Source of the DNA: an uncultured Acidobacteriia bacterium
GTDB taxonomy: Bacteria > Acidobacteriota > Terriglobia > Bryobacterales > Bryobacteraceae
Direction: 5' to 3'
NCBI GenBank assembly: GCA_903881085.1
Contig: CAIRSA010000200.1
Coordinates: 1-37,145 of the forward strand
Length of the DNA: 37,145 nucleotides
Shown: positions 16,701 through 23,267 of the stretch, piece by piece
Numbering within the stretch: the first letter of the stretch is position 1
How the letters are laid out: each line of letters begins with the position of its first letter
Program-made: the position numbers and the translations under genes
The notes under the pieces: generated by a model
Told to the model about the DNA's origin: nothing
Seen by the model: only the letters and a program-made list of their open reading frames with translations
Database searches by the model: none

Positions 16701-16991
16701 TGGTTCGACGTCACAGCTTTCACCACAGTGCCCAACGGCGCATTCCGCCCCGGAACCGCAGGCCGCAATATTCTGTACGGTCCCGGCTACGAAGCGGCAA
16801 ACCTTTCTTTCAGCCGCAACTTCATGTTCCGCGAACGTAACCGGCTGCAGATACGAGTGGAAGCGTTCAACGCGTTTAACCACGGCAATTTCGGACAGCC
16901 GGTTGTATTCATCAACGCGGTGAATGGCGGTAGCATTACGTCCGCGCAGGCAACGCGGTCGATGCAGTTGGGTGCAAGGTACGAGTTTTGA
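13785..16991 (+). CDS. Oar-like TonB-dependent receptor (divergent copy)
   Basis: This 1068-residue outer-membrane receptor has a signal peptide ending at about residue 19 (SAALAQ). A carboxypeptidase-regulatory-like domain follows (about 22-110; GVVSDPAGLAIPAA), then a plug-like region (LTEMPLQGRNFLDLAYLVPG; FRMMTNNYSAQYGRVAGG) and a barrel closing in MQLGARYEF with a terminal Phe. It resembles the receptor on the other side of the shared spacer in layout, but the two differ throughout. Expression is probably from the TTGACC/TATAAT promoter at 13726. The convergent minus-strand pair at 17107-18698 follows, separated by a strong hairpin. The substrate is unknown; a glycan from the surrounding hydrolase cluster is an inference. 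Confidence 0.92.
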   Translation: MRPSTWALAILSISAALAQTPTATLIGVVSDPAGLAIPAAIAVIQNTGTGEVQRVKTGAEGTFTVTNLPRGFYDVRIERDGFRTLHQTGIELLVDQPARLSFKLEIGAVSQEVTVKASTPLINTENAVRGDVIEKAELTEMPLQGRNFLDLAYLVPGVSTGLPSISYSGVVTNGARSDNTGMIVDGTPSRDMIGASLIAPVNLEAVSEFRMMTNNYSAQYGRVAGGMMSVVVKAGSNDLHGSAFLFSRDAIFDARSYFAPTKGDMLRNQYGGSIGGPVYIPRLYSGKNKSFFMVSFEQLRQNAPYTALMTVPTPLEKTGDFSQSVTNTGAKIVLKDPLATNAPFANAVIPANRVDPIVQKIMTYYPASNRAGAVNNYAENLQQEQKNYFITTKIDQNISNNNRLSINFSRSHTFNTKNIQAGYTPDFAADFQNENTVGGVSYTRIITPALIMELRSGLSRNYNNYAVAFSHQNIAQQLGISGTTTDPNLWAFPSFQPTGYATVGDYAANPGFRLSYTLTEAGTITWVKGKHVIRAGADAAFGQVNNYRPTNANGQFKFLGNWTSNSFADMVLGYADSTSLTPTSSPQYVRSKTYSAFVQDDFKLSSRLTLNLGLRYELTIPSSELRGRWSNYNLDLNKVVIGSDETMPDLADRLKLLGLTGKVVTAKSVGLPENLAYTPKKDFGPRIGVAWRPFGDTKTSIRAGWGIFYGANYMGPYLTFLGQGYPFQISQTFARNTNNALALTMKNPFPTATSSIAGTTNTNGTQWHAQSPYLQNFNFTIERELPWAFAVETAYSGSTGTHLTRGININGPYYYQPALWGPNNTITRPNPAWSTINYITNGSSSNFHAGLITVKRRLTRGFMLRFNYQFSKSIDDATDYNVSVDPVTDPRYARMDRAVSDNNQTHLASFSFLLQSPLHSVWGRNWQLSSTGRMGSGFPFSPQTQSANQSLGQSPRPDRLRTGTLDNPTPAHWFDVTAFTTVPNGAFRPGTAGRNILYGPGYEAANLSFSRNFMFRERNRLQIRVEAFNAFNHGNFGQPVVFINAVNGGSITSAQATRSMQLGARYEF

Positions 16992-17042
16992 CACTTTAGC
17001 GAGGCCCCCGCAGGAATGCGGATAGAGCGTGTGTGCCCGGAG

Positions 17043-17067
17043 AACCGCGACCCGTGAGGGCGCGGTT
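17043..17067. terminator. GNRA-capped hairpin between convergent genes
   Basis: AACCGCG (17043-17049) pairs with CGCGGTT (17061-17067). After one bulged A, CCC pairs with GGG around a GTGA tetraloop. The hairpin lies in the 115-base gap between converging genes and could end transcription from either side. No T-run follows on either strand, so it may instead be a member of an intergenic repeat family. Confidence 0.5.
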
Positions 17068-17106
17068 GCTAAAGTACCGAAACAAAACGGGGGCACAGAT
17101 GTGCGG

Positions 17107-17466
17107 TTACCGCAGACGGTCCGTCCGGAACGGCTGCAAGGGCAACCCGGCTTGGTTCTCTACAGATAGTATCGGATTGCTCGCCCACGCATACCGCACC
17201 GCCACCGGCTTGGGAACGTCGCGGCTCCAAACCCGTACCTTGCCGCCTTCGATGCGCAAGAGCCACTTGCCACCGCTAGCCGTGGCCTGAACAATCCTCC
17301 CGCGGAAACTCACCGTCACCGGTTCGTCCACGGTGGCAGTCCCCCAAACCGTAACGGCCGATTCACGCTGGACCACCATGCCATCAGCAAACAACGCCGC
17401 CACTTTGACCTCAGCGGCGAGCGGGAAAGAAGCGAGCAATAGTATGCAAAGGAATCGACTGATCAT
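17107..17466 (-). CDS. Internally deleted sialate O-acetylesterase: N- and C-terminal ends fused
   Basis: This 119-residue protein reads as the two ends of the sialate O-acetylesterase family joined in frame. Residues 1-70 (signal peptide [19 protein letters not shown], then [19 protein letters not shown]) match residues 1-72 of the full enzyme at 18772. Residues 71-119 ([33 protein letters not shown]) match that enzyme's end from about residue 624. About 550 residues are missing, including the GQSNM, WYQGES and DDHP catalytic sites, so no esterase activity is expected. The start overlaps the sialidase stop as ATGA, which suggests it is still translated. It could be a deletion remnant or a small secreted beta-sandwich protein. 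The junction lies near 17250-17265. Confidence 0.78.
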   Translation of the reverse strand: MISRFLCILLLASFPLAAEVKVAALFADGMVVQRESAVTVWGTATVDEPVTVSFRGRIVQATASGGKWLLRIEGGKVRVWSRDVPKPVAVRYAWASNPILSVENQAGLPLQPFRTDRLR

Positions 17467-18698
17467 GTCAGTGCATCAAGAGGAACTTTGGTGAAGTAGA
17501 TGTCTTCCTTGGCCCGCGAAAACACGATATACATGTTCCCGTTGGCAATATCGCAAGTCGGATATCCGTAGGCCCCGCCCTTGGCATGGCCCTGCATGCG
17601 AGGCTTCGATGCCGCGGCATCTCCCAGAATGTAGTGGCGGTCAAACACCACGCCATCCTTGCTTGTAGCGAGCACCATCGGCGTGCGTGCGCCTTTTGGA
17701 TTGGGGCAGCTCAAGCCGAAAAAGCGGCCATCCGGCAGGCGGCCGAAATGAAACCGGCACGAACAATCGGAGTAGCTGGTGAGCACCGGTTCGGACCAGG
17801 TTCGCCCGTTGTCCGCACTCTCTGAAACAGCCAACAACCCGTTGTGTTTTTCGCGGCCGATGGGTAAGGTCCGCATCATCATGTGGATTTTGCCGTCGTC
17901 AGTCTGGAAGAACGAGCCCTCGCAGTAGTCGCGCGGATCATTGCGATAGGTGCAGGCCTTGAGAAAACCTTCGGGATTATCTTCCATCCATTTCGGCAGG
18001 CGCGGCAAGCCAACCATCTTCCAGCCGCGAATCCCCGCCGGGTCGTCCGTGTAGGGGAATGTGACGTTGCCGGTCATCAGCAACCGGCCGTTGCGAAGCG
18101 GAAACGGCCGCAGATTTGGCACAAATTTGTTCAGCACGCGCACCGGTTTGTCCCAGGTCGTACCTCCGTCCCGTGAGATTCGAGCATCGCAGAACGTGTT
18201 CTTTCGGACCCACACTTTTCCGCTCCCGCGATTATCCAGGATCGGTTTGGAAAGCACTACGCCGCTGGCATCGAAGGCGATCGGATTATAGGAAAAATGC
18301 CCGTAGTATGCGATCAGGCGATCCTGATGTGAGTGGATTCCCATCGCAGTGTAGGTCGAACTCTTCTCTGGCGGCGGTGCAGAAATCTCGCGCTCCGCAG
18401 ACCAGGTTTTTCCGTCATCGCCCGAAACAGCGAGCATCATCCGCTGCCCGGGATTGTCCTCATGCAGCACGCCGTTGGACCAGGATGCGTAGAGTTTGCC
18501 CTGATGAGACAGGATCTGGTGGTGATGGTTGTACGCCTTGCCAGCCACGCCCTCGTATAAGCGGATCTCTTCCAGCGCAAGCTTTGTGGTCTTCGCTTCG
18601 CCCCACTTGTTTGTGATCGGCGAGATGGCGGGCTCGGCGGCGCCTGCGCGCCAGGCAACGCCACCTGCCAGAAGAGCTCTTCGGGTGATTGCAGTCAT
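17463..18698 (-). CDS. Sialidase-like (BNR/Asp-box) exported protein
   Basis: This 411-residue six-bladed propeller-type protein has three clear Asp boxes: SGDDGKTW (92-99), SRDGGTTW (175-182) and SADNGRTW (294-301). The N-terminus [13 protein letters not shown] resembles a twin-arginine signal. The family includes exo-alpha-sialidases and other propeller hydrolases; I did not establish the arginine triad, so the enzyme activity is unproven. The chosen ATG at 18698 begins the Tat-like signal; the longer open frame upstream to 18941 runs into the divergent gene and is rejected. A minus-strand TATAAT lies only 7 bases before this ATG, so the message may be leaderless. Its stop overlaps the start of the small esterase-remnant gene. 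Confidence 0.85.
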   Translation of the reverse strand: MTAITRRALLAGGVAWRAGAAEPAISPITNKWGEAKTTKLALEEIRLYEGVAGKAYNHHHQILSHQGKLYASWSNGVLHEDNPGQRMMLAVSGDDGKTWSAEREISAPPPEKSSTYTAMGIHSHQDRLIAYYGHFSYNPIAFDASGVVLSKPILDNRGSGKVWVRKNTFCDARISRDGGTTWDKPVRVLNKFVPNLRPFPLRNGRLLMTGNVTFPYTDDPAGIRGWKMVGLPRLPKWMEDNPEGFLKACTYRNDPRDYCEGSFFQTDDGKIHMMMRTLPIGREKHNGLLAVSESADNGRTWSEPVLTSYSDCSCRFHFGRLPDGRFFGLSCPNPKGARTPMVLATSKDGVVFDRHYILGDAAASKPRMQGHAKGGAYGYPTCDIANGNMYIVFSRAKEDIYFTKVPLDALT

Positions 18699-18705
18699 TG
18701 CACGA

Positions 18706-18722
18706 ATTATACATCGCTTGAT
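18706..18722 (-). promoter_or_regulatory. Minus-strand -10 box close to the sialidase start
   Basis: TATAAT (18711-18706, minus strand) has the same GATG prefix as the box at 13652. The matching plus-strand half-site TATAC (18708-18712) is present, but the second half is degenerate (TTGAT). Only seven bases separate the box from the ATG at 18698. No good -35 is visible, so this promoter is tentative. Confidence 0.45.
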
Positions 18723-18751
18723 TGCCTCAACGTGTATACAGCCTGTATAAT
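18722..18751 (+). promoter_or_regulatory. Promoter with TATAC-N5-GTATA operator before the acetylesterase
   Basis: TTGCCT (18722-18727), an 18-base spacer and TATAAT (18746-18751) precede the gene at 18772. TATAC (18735-18739), AGCCT and GTATA (18745-18749) form a perfect inverted repeat overlapping the -10 box. Spacer length, operator position and most bases match the promoter at 13726-13755, which points to one regulator controlling both. Confidence 0.7.
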
Positions 18752-18771
18752 TCAGCTTCGGTGGTCTTACT

Positions 18772-20826
18772 ATGACTCGACACTCATTCCTCTTAACCGT
18801 GGCGTTGACCCTCGGGTTACACGCGGAGATCCGGCTCCCCGCGTTAATCTCCGACCACATGGTGCTGATGCGATCAGGCGCGGCGCCCATTTGGGGAAAC
18901 GCCGATCCGGGCGAAAACATCACCGTAGCATTCGACGGCAAAACCTGGCAGACCGTCGCGGGTGGCGATGGCCGCTGGAAAGTTCGGATGGACCTTCAGC
19001 CTACGGGCAACGGGCCTTTCCTAATGACCGTGAAAGGCAAGAATGAAATCGCAGTGTCGGATGTGATGGTGGGAACAGTCTGGCTGGCGGCCGGGCAGTC
19101 AAATATGGAGTTGGCGCTCCAGTCCACACTCGGCGCTGAGGCAGAGATTGCCCGATCCGCAAATCCGCAGCTGCGAGTCTTCCGGGTGATCAAGGTGGGC
19201 AAACCGCAACCTGCGGAAGATTGCAAAGGCCAGTGGGTGGTTTCCGATCCGAAGAGTTCCGCCGCATTCACGGCAGTGGGCTACTATTTCGCTCAGCGCA
19301 TGCAGCACGAACTGCAGCAACCCGTGGGCGTGATTGACGGTTCCTGGTCTGGCACCTATTCCGAGATGTGGATGGGTGAAGATGCCATTCGCCGCGTCGA
19401 TTCCATCCGCGAAGGCGATGCTCGCAGGCGCGCGCTGCTGGCTGGGTATCCGGACAAGAAGAATAAGTTCGTGAACGAATATGCAACCTGGCTGGAGAGC
19501 AACGGCCGCAAGGACCGGCAAGCAGCAGACGCTGCGCATTTCGCGGCGGAAAGTATTTCCACCTCGGACTGGAGCACGGTCCGGCTTCCAGGAAAGATCT
19601 TCGATCGGCCTGTGATCGGCGCCGTGTGGATTCGGAAAGACATCGATGTGCCGCCCGCCGCCCTTGCCAGCGGCCAGGCATTCAAAGTATTGCTGGGCGA
19701 CATCGAAGGCTTTGAACAGGTCTATTGGAATGGGACCAAGGTCTCAGAAACGTCGTATCAGACGTATCCGGGCGCGGGATATCCACGCTACTTCCCGATT
19801 CCAGCGCAATTGCTGCGCACTGGTAAGAACACCATTGCCGTCCGTATCTTTGCGCCTGCGTTCGCTCCACGCATTAGCAATGCTCCGGGCCGTTTCTGGG
19901 CTTTTACGGTGAATCTGGAAGGTGACTGGCTGGCCAAGATCGAATACGAATTCACTGCTGAGTCAGTCGCGGCAATCGACAAATTACCCAAGCCGCCCAA
20001 CACGCCGCCGCTCGGAAACTCCAGCGTGATTTTCAACGGCACAATCAATCCTTTGACGAATTACGGAATCAACGCCGTGTTGTGGTATCAGGGCGAGTCA
20101 GACGTTTCGCGGGCCTTCGAATACCGGTCTGCACTCGGCGCGATGATCGCCGAATGGCGCGAGAAATGGAACCGCCCCGAGCTACCTTTCTATATTTGCC
20201 AGTTGCACGGCATTGGCGCCAAACAGCCCAACCCAGGAGAAAGCGACGTTGCCGAACTGCGCGAGTCTCAGGCCGCCATGCTCAAGCTGCCCGCAACTGG
20301 GATGACAGTGCAGATGGACATGGGCGAATCAGGAGATGATCACCCCCGCAACAAGCGCACCCCCGGCGAGCGACTGGCTTCCCTGGTGTTAGCCCGCCAG
20401 TTTGGCAAGAAGGTTCCCTACTCCGGCCCAATGTTCGCCTCGCGCAAAATCGAAGACAGCAAAATCCGGATACAGTTTACCCATGCCGCCGGCGGACTTC
20501 GCGCGCGGCCCTTGCCCGCGGTTTACGACGTGAACACGCTGGCCGGCAAAACGGCTCCTTTAATTCGCAACAGCCCACAGTCAGAATTGGAAGGTTTCCA
20601 GATCTGCGGTGAAGACAGGCGTTGGGTGTGGGCCGACGCTCGCCTTGAAGGGGACTCGGTCGTAGTCTGGTCTCCAAAGGTTGCCCGCCCGATTGCGGTC
20701 CGTTACGGTTGGGCGGACAATCCAACAATCAATCTGGTGAATGGCGACGGCCTGCCCGCCGCACCCTTCCGCACCGACGACTTTCCAGCTCATACCGCAA
20801 AGAATCATTTCGGCGCCACGCCGTAA
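18772..20826 (+). CDS. Sialate O-acetylesterase family SGNH hydrolase
   Basis: This 684-residue secreted esterase has a signal peptide (about 1-18). An N-terminal beta-domain follows (LPALISDHMVLMRSGAAPIWG). The SGNH catalytic domain has Ser110 in GQSNM, the WYQGES motif at 438-443 and ESGDDHPRNK with His524. An inserted jelly-roll-like segment lies near 285-400 (VYWNGTKVSET) and a C-terminal beta-domain ends in PFRTDDF. Family members remove O-acetyl groups from sialic acids, and relatives act on acetylated hemicellulose, so the true substrate is open. Fifteen bases separate it from the FGE-like/sialidase fusion, indicating an operon. Transcription probably starts at the promoter at 18722. 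A much shortened relative lies at 17107 on the other side of the divergent spacer. Confidence 0.9.
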   Translation: MTRHSFLLTVALTLGLHAEIRLPALISDHMVLMRSGAAPIWGNADPGENITVAFDGKTWQTVAGGDGRWKVRMDLQPTGNGPFLMTVKGKNEIAVSDVMVGTVWLAAGQSNMELALQSTLGAEAEIARSANPQLRVFRVIKVGKPQPAEDCKGQWVVSDPKSSAAFTAVGYYFAQRMQHELQQPVGVIDGSWSGTYSEMWMGEDAIRRVDSIREGDARRRALLAGYPDKKNKFVNEYATWLESNGRKDRQAADAAHFAAESISTSDWSTVRLPGKIFDRPVIGAVWIRKDIDVPPAALASGQAFKVLLGDIEGFEQVYWNGTKVSETSYQTYPGAGYPRYFPIPAQLLRTGKNTIAVRIFAPAFAPRISNAPGRFWAFTVNLEGDWLAKIEYEFTAESVAAIDKLPKPPNTPPLGNSSVIFNGTINPLTNYGINAVLWYQGESDVSRAFEYRSALGAMIAEWREKWNRPELPFYICQLHGIGAKQPNPGESDVAELRESQAAMLKLPATGMTVQMDMGESGDDHPRNKRTPGERLASLVLARQFGKKVPYSGPMFASRKIEDSKIRIQFTHAAGGLRARPLPAVYDVNTLAGKTAPLIRNSPQSELEGFQICGEDRRWVWADARLEGDSVVVWSPKVARPIAVRYGWADNPTINLVNGDGLPAAPFRTDDFPAHTAKNHFGATP

Positions 20827-20841
20827 CAATGAGGAGAACCA

Positions 20842-22929
20842 GTGAGAACCACTCTTGTCAGTCTTCTGCTCGCCATCGCCGCTGCCGCCGCGGCCCAGGC
20901 GCCACCCGCCGGAAACTTCACCAACTCCATTGGCATGAAGTTCGTCAGCATTCCGGCTGGCGAATTTCAGATGGGCCAAGCCGGGCCGCAAAGAGAATAC
21001 GACAAGAACGGAATGTGGTTTCAAACCGCGTCGACAAGATTCGATGAAGCAGACTGGGATGAGCGCCCCGTGCATGCGGTCTCCATCGGCAGATACTTCT
21101 CCATCGCTACAACCGAAGTAACCAACGCGCAATACGAGCAATTCGACCCATCGCACAAAAAGTACCGCGGGCGGAAAGGGGTGTCGTCTGGCGATGACGA
21201 AGCTGTCACGCATGTGAATTGGAGCGAGGCGGTGGCCTTCACCAAGTGGCTCTCCAAGAAAGAAAACCGGCCTTATCGTTTGCCGACAGAGGCGGAGTGG
21301 GAGTATGCGGCGCGTGCCGGCACCACCACGCTGTTCCACACTGGCGATCAATTGCCCGCCGGACATCACAAATGGATTACTGACGAAGGTACGCGCAAGC
21401 TCTATTACGCCAAGACCGGAATGCCTGACGAATACACAGCCCGGCAGGACGCTTTGAATCTTCGCGTCGGCGTCACCACTCCCAATGCGTGGGGGCTTTT
21501 CGACATGCATGGCAATGTGGAGGAGTGGTGCCTGGATTGGTACGGGCCCTATGAGCCGGGCCGCCAGATTAACCCAGTGGGTAGGCGCGATGGCGACTTC
21601 CGCGTAACCCGCGGCGGCAGCCACACCGCACTCACACGCCTGCTGCGCTCGGCAAATCGTAGCGGGCGACTGCCTGACACACGCACACACCAACTCGGCT
21701 TTCGCGTCGTCGCAGGAGAACTGCCGGCGACCAAGCCACTGCCCCCGCCTCCGCCAAGCCTGTACCAGACCGGCGTCAATCAATCGCCGGCACCGGTAAA
21801 ACCGATCGACCCCAACAAGCCGTTCTTCAAAGGTCCGCGCATCTACATGAAGGTCCCGGCGAAATCCTTTGGGCCCCTGTTCTCCGCGCACAATCACAAC
21901 TCGGCGTTGACGGAATGTCCCAATGGCGATCTGCTTGCGGTCTGGTACACCTGCATTGACGAACCAGGCGACGAAATGGGCGTCGCAATCAGCCGGCTGC
22001 CGCGCGGCGCAGAAGAGTGGCAGGACGCATCGCCTTTCTGGGATCAGCCCGACGCGAATGACCACGCTCCCAGAATCTGGTTCGATGGCAAGAAGACACT
22101 CTACTTCTTCGCCAATAGCATTACGGACGACATCGTCCGCACGTCAACCGACAACGGTGTTACCTGGTCCAAAGCGCGTTCCATCGAGCCGCACGGCGAG
22201 TTAGGCAACGCTCCGTTCCGCAGCCGCGAAGGCTATATCATCGTCCCGCATGACGCCCGGCAACTAAGCTTCATCATCAGCAAGGACGACGGCAAAACTT
22301 GGTCCTACAACGCGGTGAAGCCCGCCAACTGGGAGCCGGCCACCGCCGCGCTCCGCTATGCCGGCTTTCACAACGCGATGGTGCAACTGACTGACGGCCG
22401 CCTGCTGGCGCTTGGCCGCATAGACGACCCCGCCAACCAGGCGCAGTTCGAGATTCGCACACCGATGAGCATTTCTGCCGACATGGGCAAGACGTGGCAG
22501 GTGAGCGCCAGTGAGTTCCCCGCAGTTAGCAGCGGCCAGCGGCCGGCGATGATCCGGCTGAAGGAAGGCGCGCTGCTGTTCTGCTCATTCACCGATCAGG
22601 GCCGCGATTGGGGCAAGCGGAAGGGGCTTGTTTTCCGTGACTCCGCCGGCGGCGAATTCAAGGGGTACGGGCTGTTTGCCGCACTGTCGTTTGACGAAGG
22701 GAAAACTTGGCCGGTGCGGAAACTCATTACGCCTGGCGGTCCAGAGCGGAAGCAACCGGCAACCGATCACGGTCAGTTTGTGTTGAGTGAAACGATGGCA
22801 GAGACCGGTGGATATATTTCGCTAACGCAGTCGCGCGACACGACGATTCACCTGAACACAAGCAAGAACCATTACGCGTTCAATCTGGCGTGGCTGAAAG
22901 ACCCACCACCCCCGCCTGGCAAGCGATAA
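20842..22929 (+). CDS. Fusion of formylglycine-enzyme-like domain and sialidase-like propeller
   Basis: This 695-residue exported protein has a signal peptide (about 1-18, AAAAAQ). An FGE/SUMF1-like domain follows at about 28-295 (SIGMKFVSIPAGEFQMG; LPTEAEWEYAARAG; GNVEEWCLDW at 224-233; LGFRVV), then a Pro-rich linker and a sialidase-like propeller (about 325-690) with Asp boxes [24 protein letters not shown] and SFDEGKTW. True sulfatase-activating FGEs carry two cysteines after the GGS motif; here that region reads GGSHTALTRLL (258-268), so the copper-site pair is missing. Sulfatase maturation is therefore unlikely, and the domain may bind ligand or have another activity. The start is GTG, set by GAGGAG five bases before it. 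It follows the acetylesterase and precedes a sulfatase. Confidence 0.87.
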   Translation: MRTTLVSLLLAIAAAAAAQAPPAGNFTNSIGMKFVSIPAGEFQMGQAGPQREYDKNGMWFQTASTRFDEADWDERPVHAVSIGRYFSIATTEVTNAQYEQFDPSHKKYRGRKGVSSGDDEAVTHVNWSEAVAFTKWLSKKENRPYRLPTEAEWEYAARAGTTTLFHTGDQLPAGHHKWITDEGTRKLYYAKTGMPDEYTARQDALNLRVGVTTPNAWGLFDMHGNVEEWCLDWYGPYEPGRQINPVGRRDGDFRVTRGGSHTALTRLLRSANRSGRLPDTRTHQLGFRVVAGELPATKPLPPPPPSLYQTGVNQSPAPVKPIDPNKPFFKGPRIYMKVPAKSFGPLFSAHNHNSALTECPNGDLLAVWYTCIDEPGDEMGVAISRLPRGAEEWQDASPFWDQPDANDHAPRIWFDGKKTLYFFANSITDDIVRTSTDNGVTWSKARSIEPHGELGNAPFRSREGYIIVPHDARQLSFIISKDDGKTWSYNAVKPANWEPATAALRYAGFHNAMVQLTDGRLLALGRIDDPANQAQFEIRTPMSISADMGKTWQVSASEFPAVSSGQRPAMIRLKEGALLFCSFTDQGRDWGKRKGLVFRDSAGGEFKGYGLFAALSFDEGKTWPVRKLITPGGPERKQPATDHGQFVLSETMAETGGYISLTQSRDTTIHLNTSKNHYAFNLAWLKDPPPPPGKR

Positions 22930-22979
22930 ATGAGGAGGCGATGGCTTGTTTAGGGAAATGGTGAGTTGGGCGGTCTGCT

Positions 22980-23144
22980 TTAGCCAGGCCGGTTTATTCG
23001 AATCAGCATGCCTACAAGGTCAGGCTTGGCTTGAATCGCGTCGTGGATTCGTTTAGCTTGTCCGTCAAAATCCGGATCGAAATAGGGACGCCGCAAGCTG
23101 GTATTATTAGTTCCACCCGCTTCGACACGAACCGGCAGATCCAA
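22980..23144 (-). pseudogene. Uncharacterised 54-codon minus-strand reading, probable gene fragment
   Basis: An uninterrupted minus-strand frame reads LDLPVRVEAGGTNN, SLRRPYFDPDFDGQ and AKRIHDAIQAKPDLVG and ends in TAA at 22982-22980. Its composition looks protein-like, but it has no ATG or Shine-Dalgarno at its 5' end (only TTG at 23144) and a stop lies just upstream. I recognise no family. It may be the C-terminal remnant of a lost gene. It lies in the 338-base gap between the fusion gene and the sulfatase, which otherwise shows only an inverted repeat. Confidence 0.33.
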
Positions 23145-23175
23145 TTTGTTCTGAGATTATTCTTTTAAGGAACTC

Positions 23176-23255
23176 GCCCGGGCAACGGAGCCAGGCGCGG
23201 CAGGTAATTGGCGAGATGCTGGTAATTTATTGGGCCGCGCCGGCCCTGCCCGGGC
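23176..23255. repeat. GC-rich inverted repeat just upstream of the sulfatase
   Basis: GCCCGGGCA (23176-23184) and TGCCCGGGC (23247-23255) are perfect inverted copies, each itself palindromic, with TTTTAAG beside both. The right arm ends 12 bases before the sulfatase ATG, and no Shine-Dalgarno is visible there. The structure could affect expression or end upstream transcription (GGGCTTTT). Its role is unproven. Confidence 0.4.
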
Positions 23256-23267
23256 TTTTAAGCAATC

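Noticed and set aside
18699..18941. Upstream extension of the sialidase-like frame
   Set aside because: It would cover the divergent promoter region and the acetylesterase start; the Tat-like signal begins at 18698.
20842..21730. The FGE-like domain as an active sulfatase activator
   Set aside because: The cysteine pair expected after the GGS motif is absent.
20581..22065. 494-codon minus-strand frame across the acetylesterase and fusion genes
   Set aside because: It crosses two well-supported plus-strand genes and has no family features.
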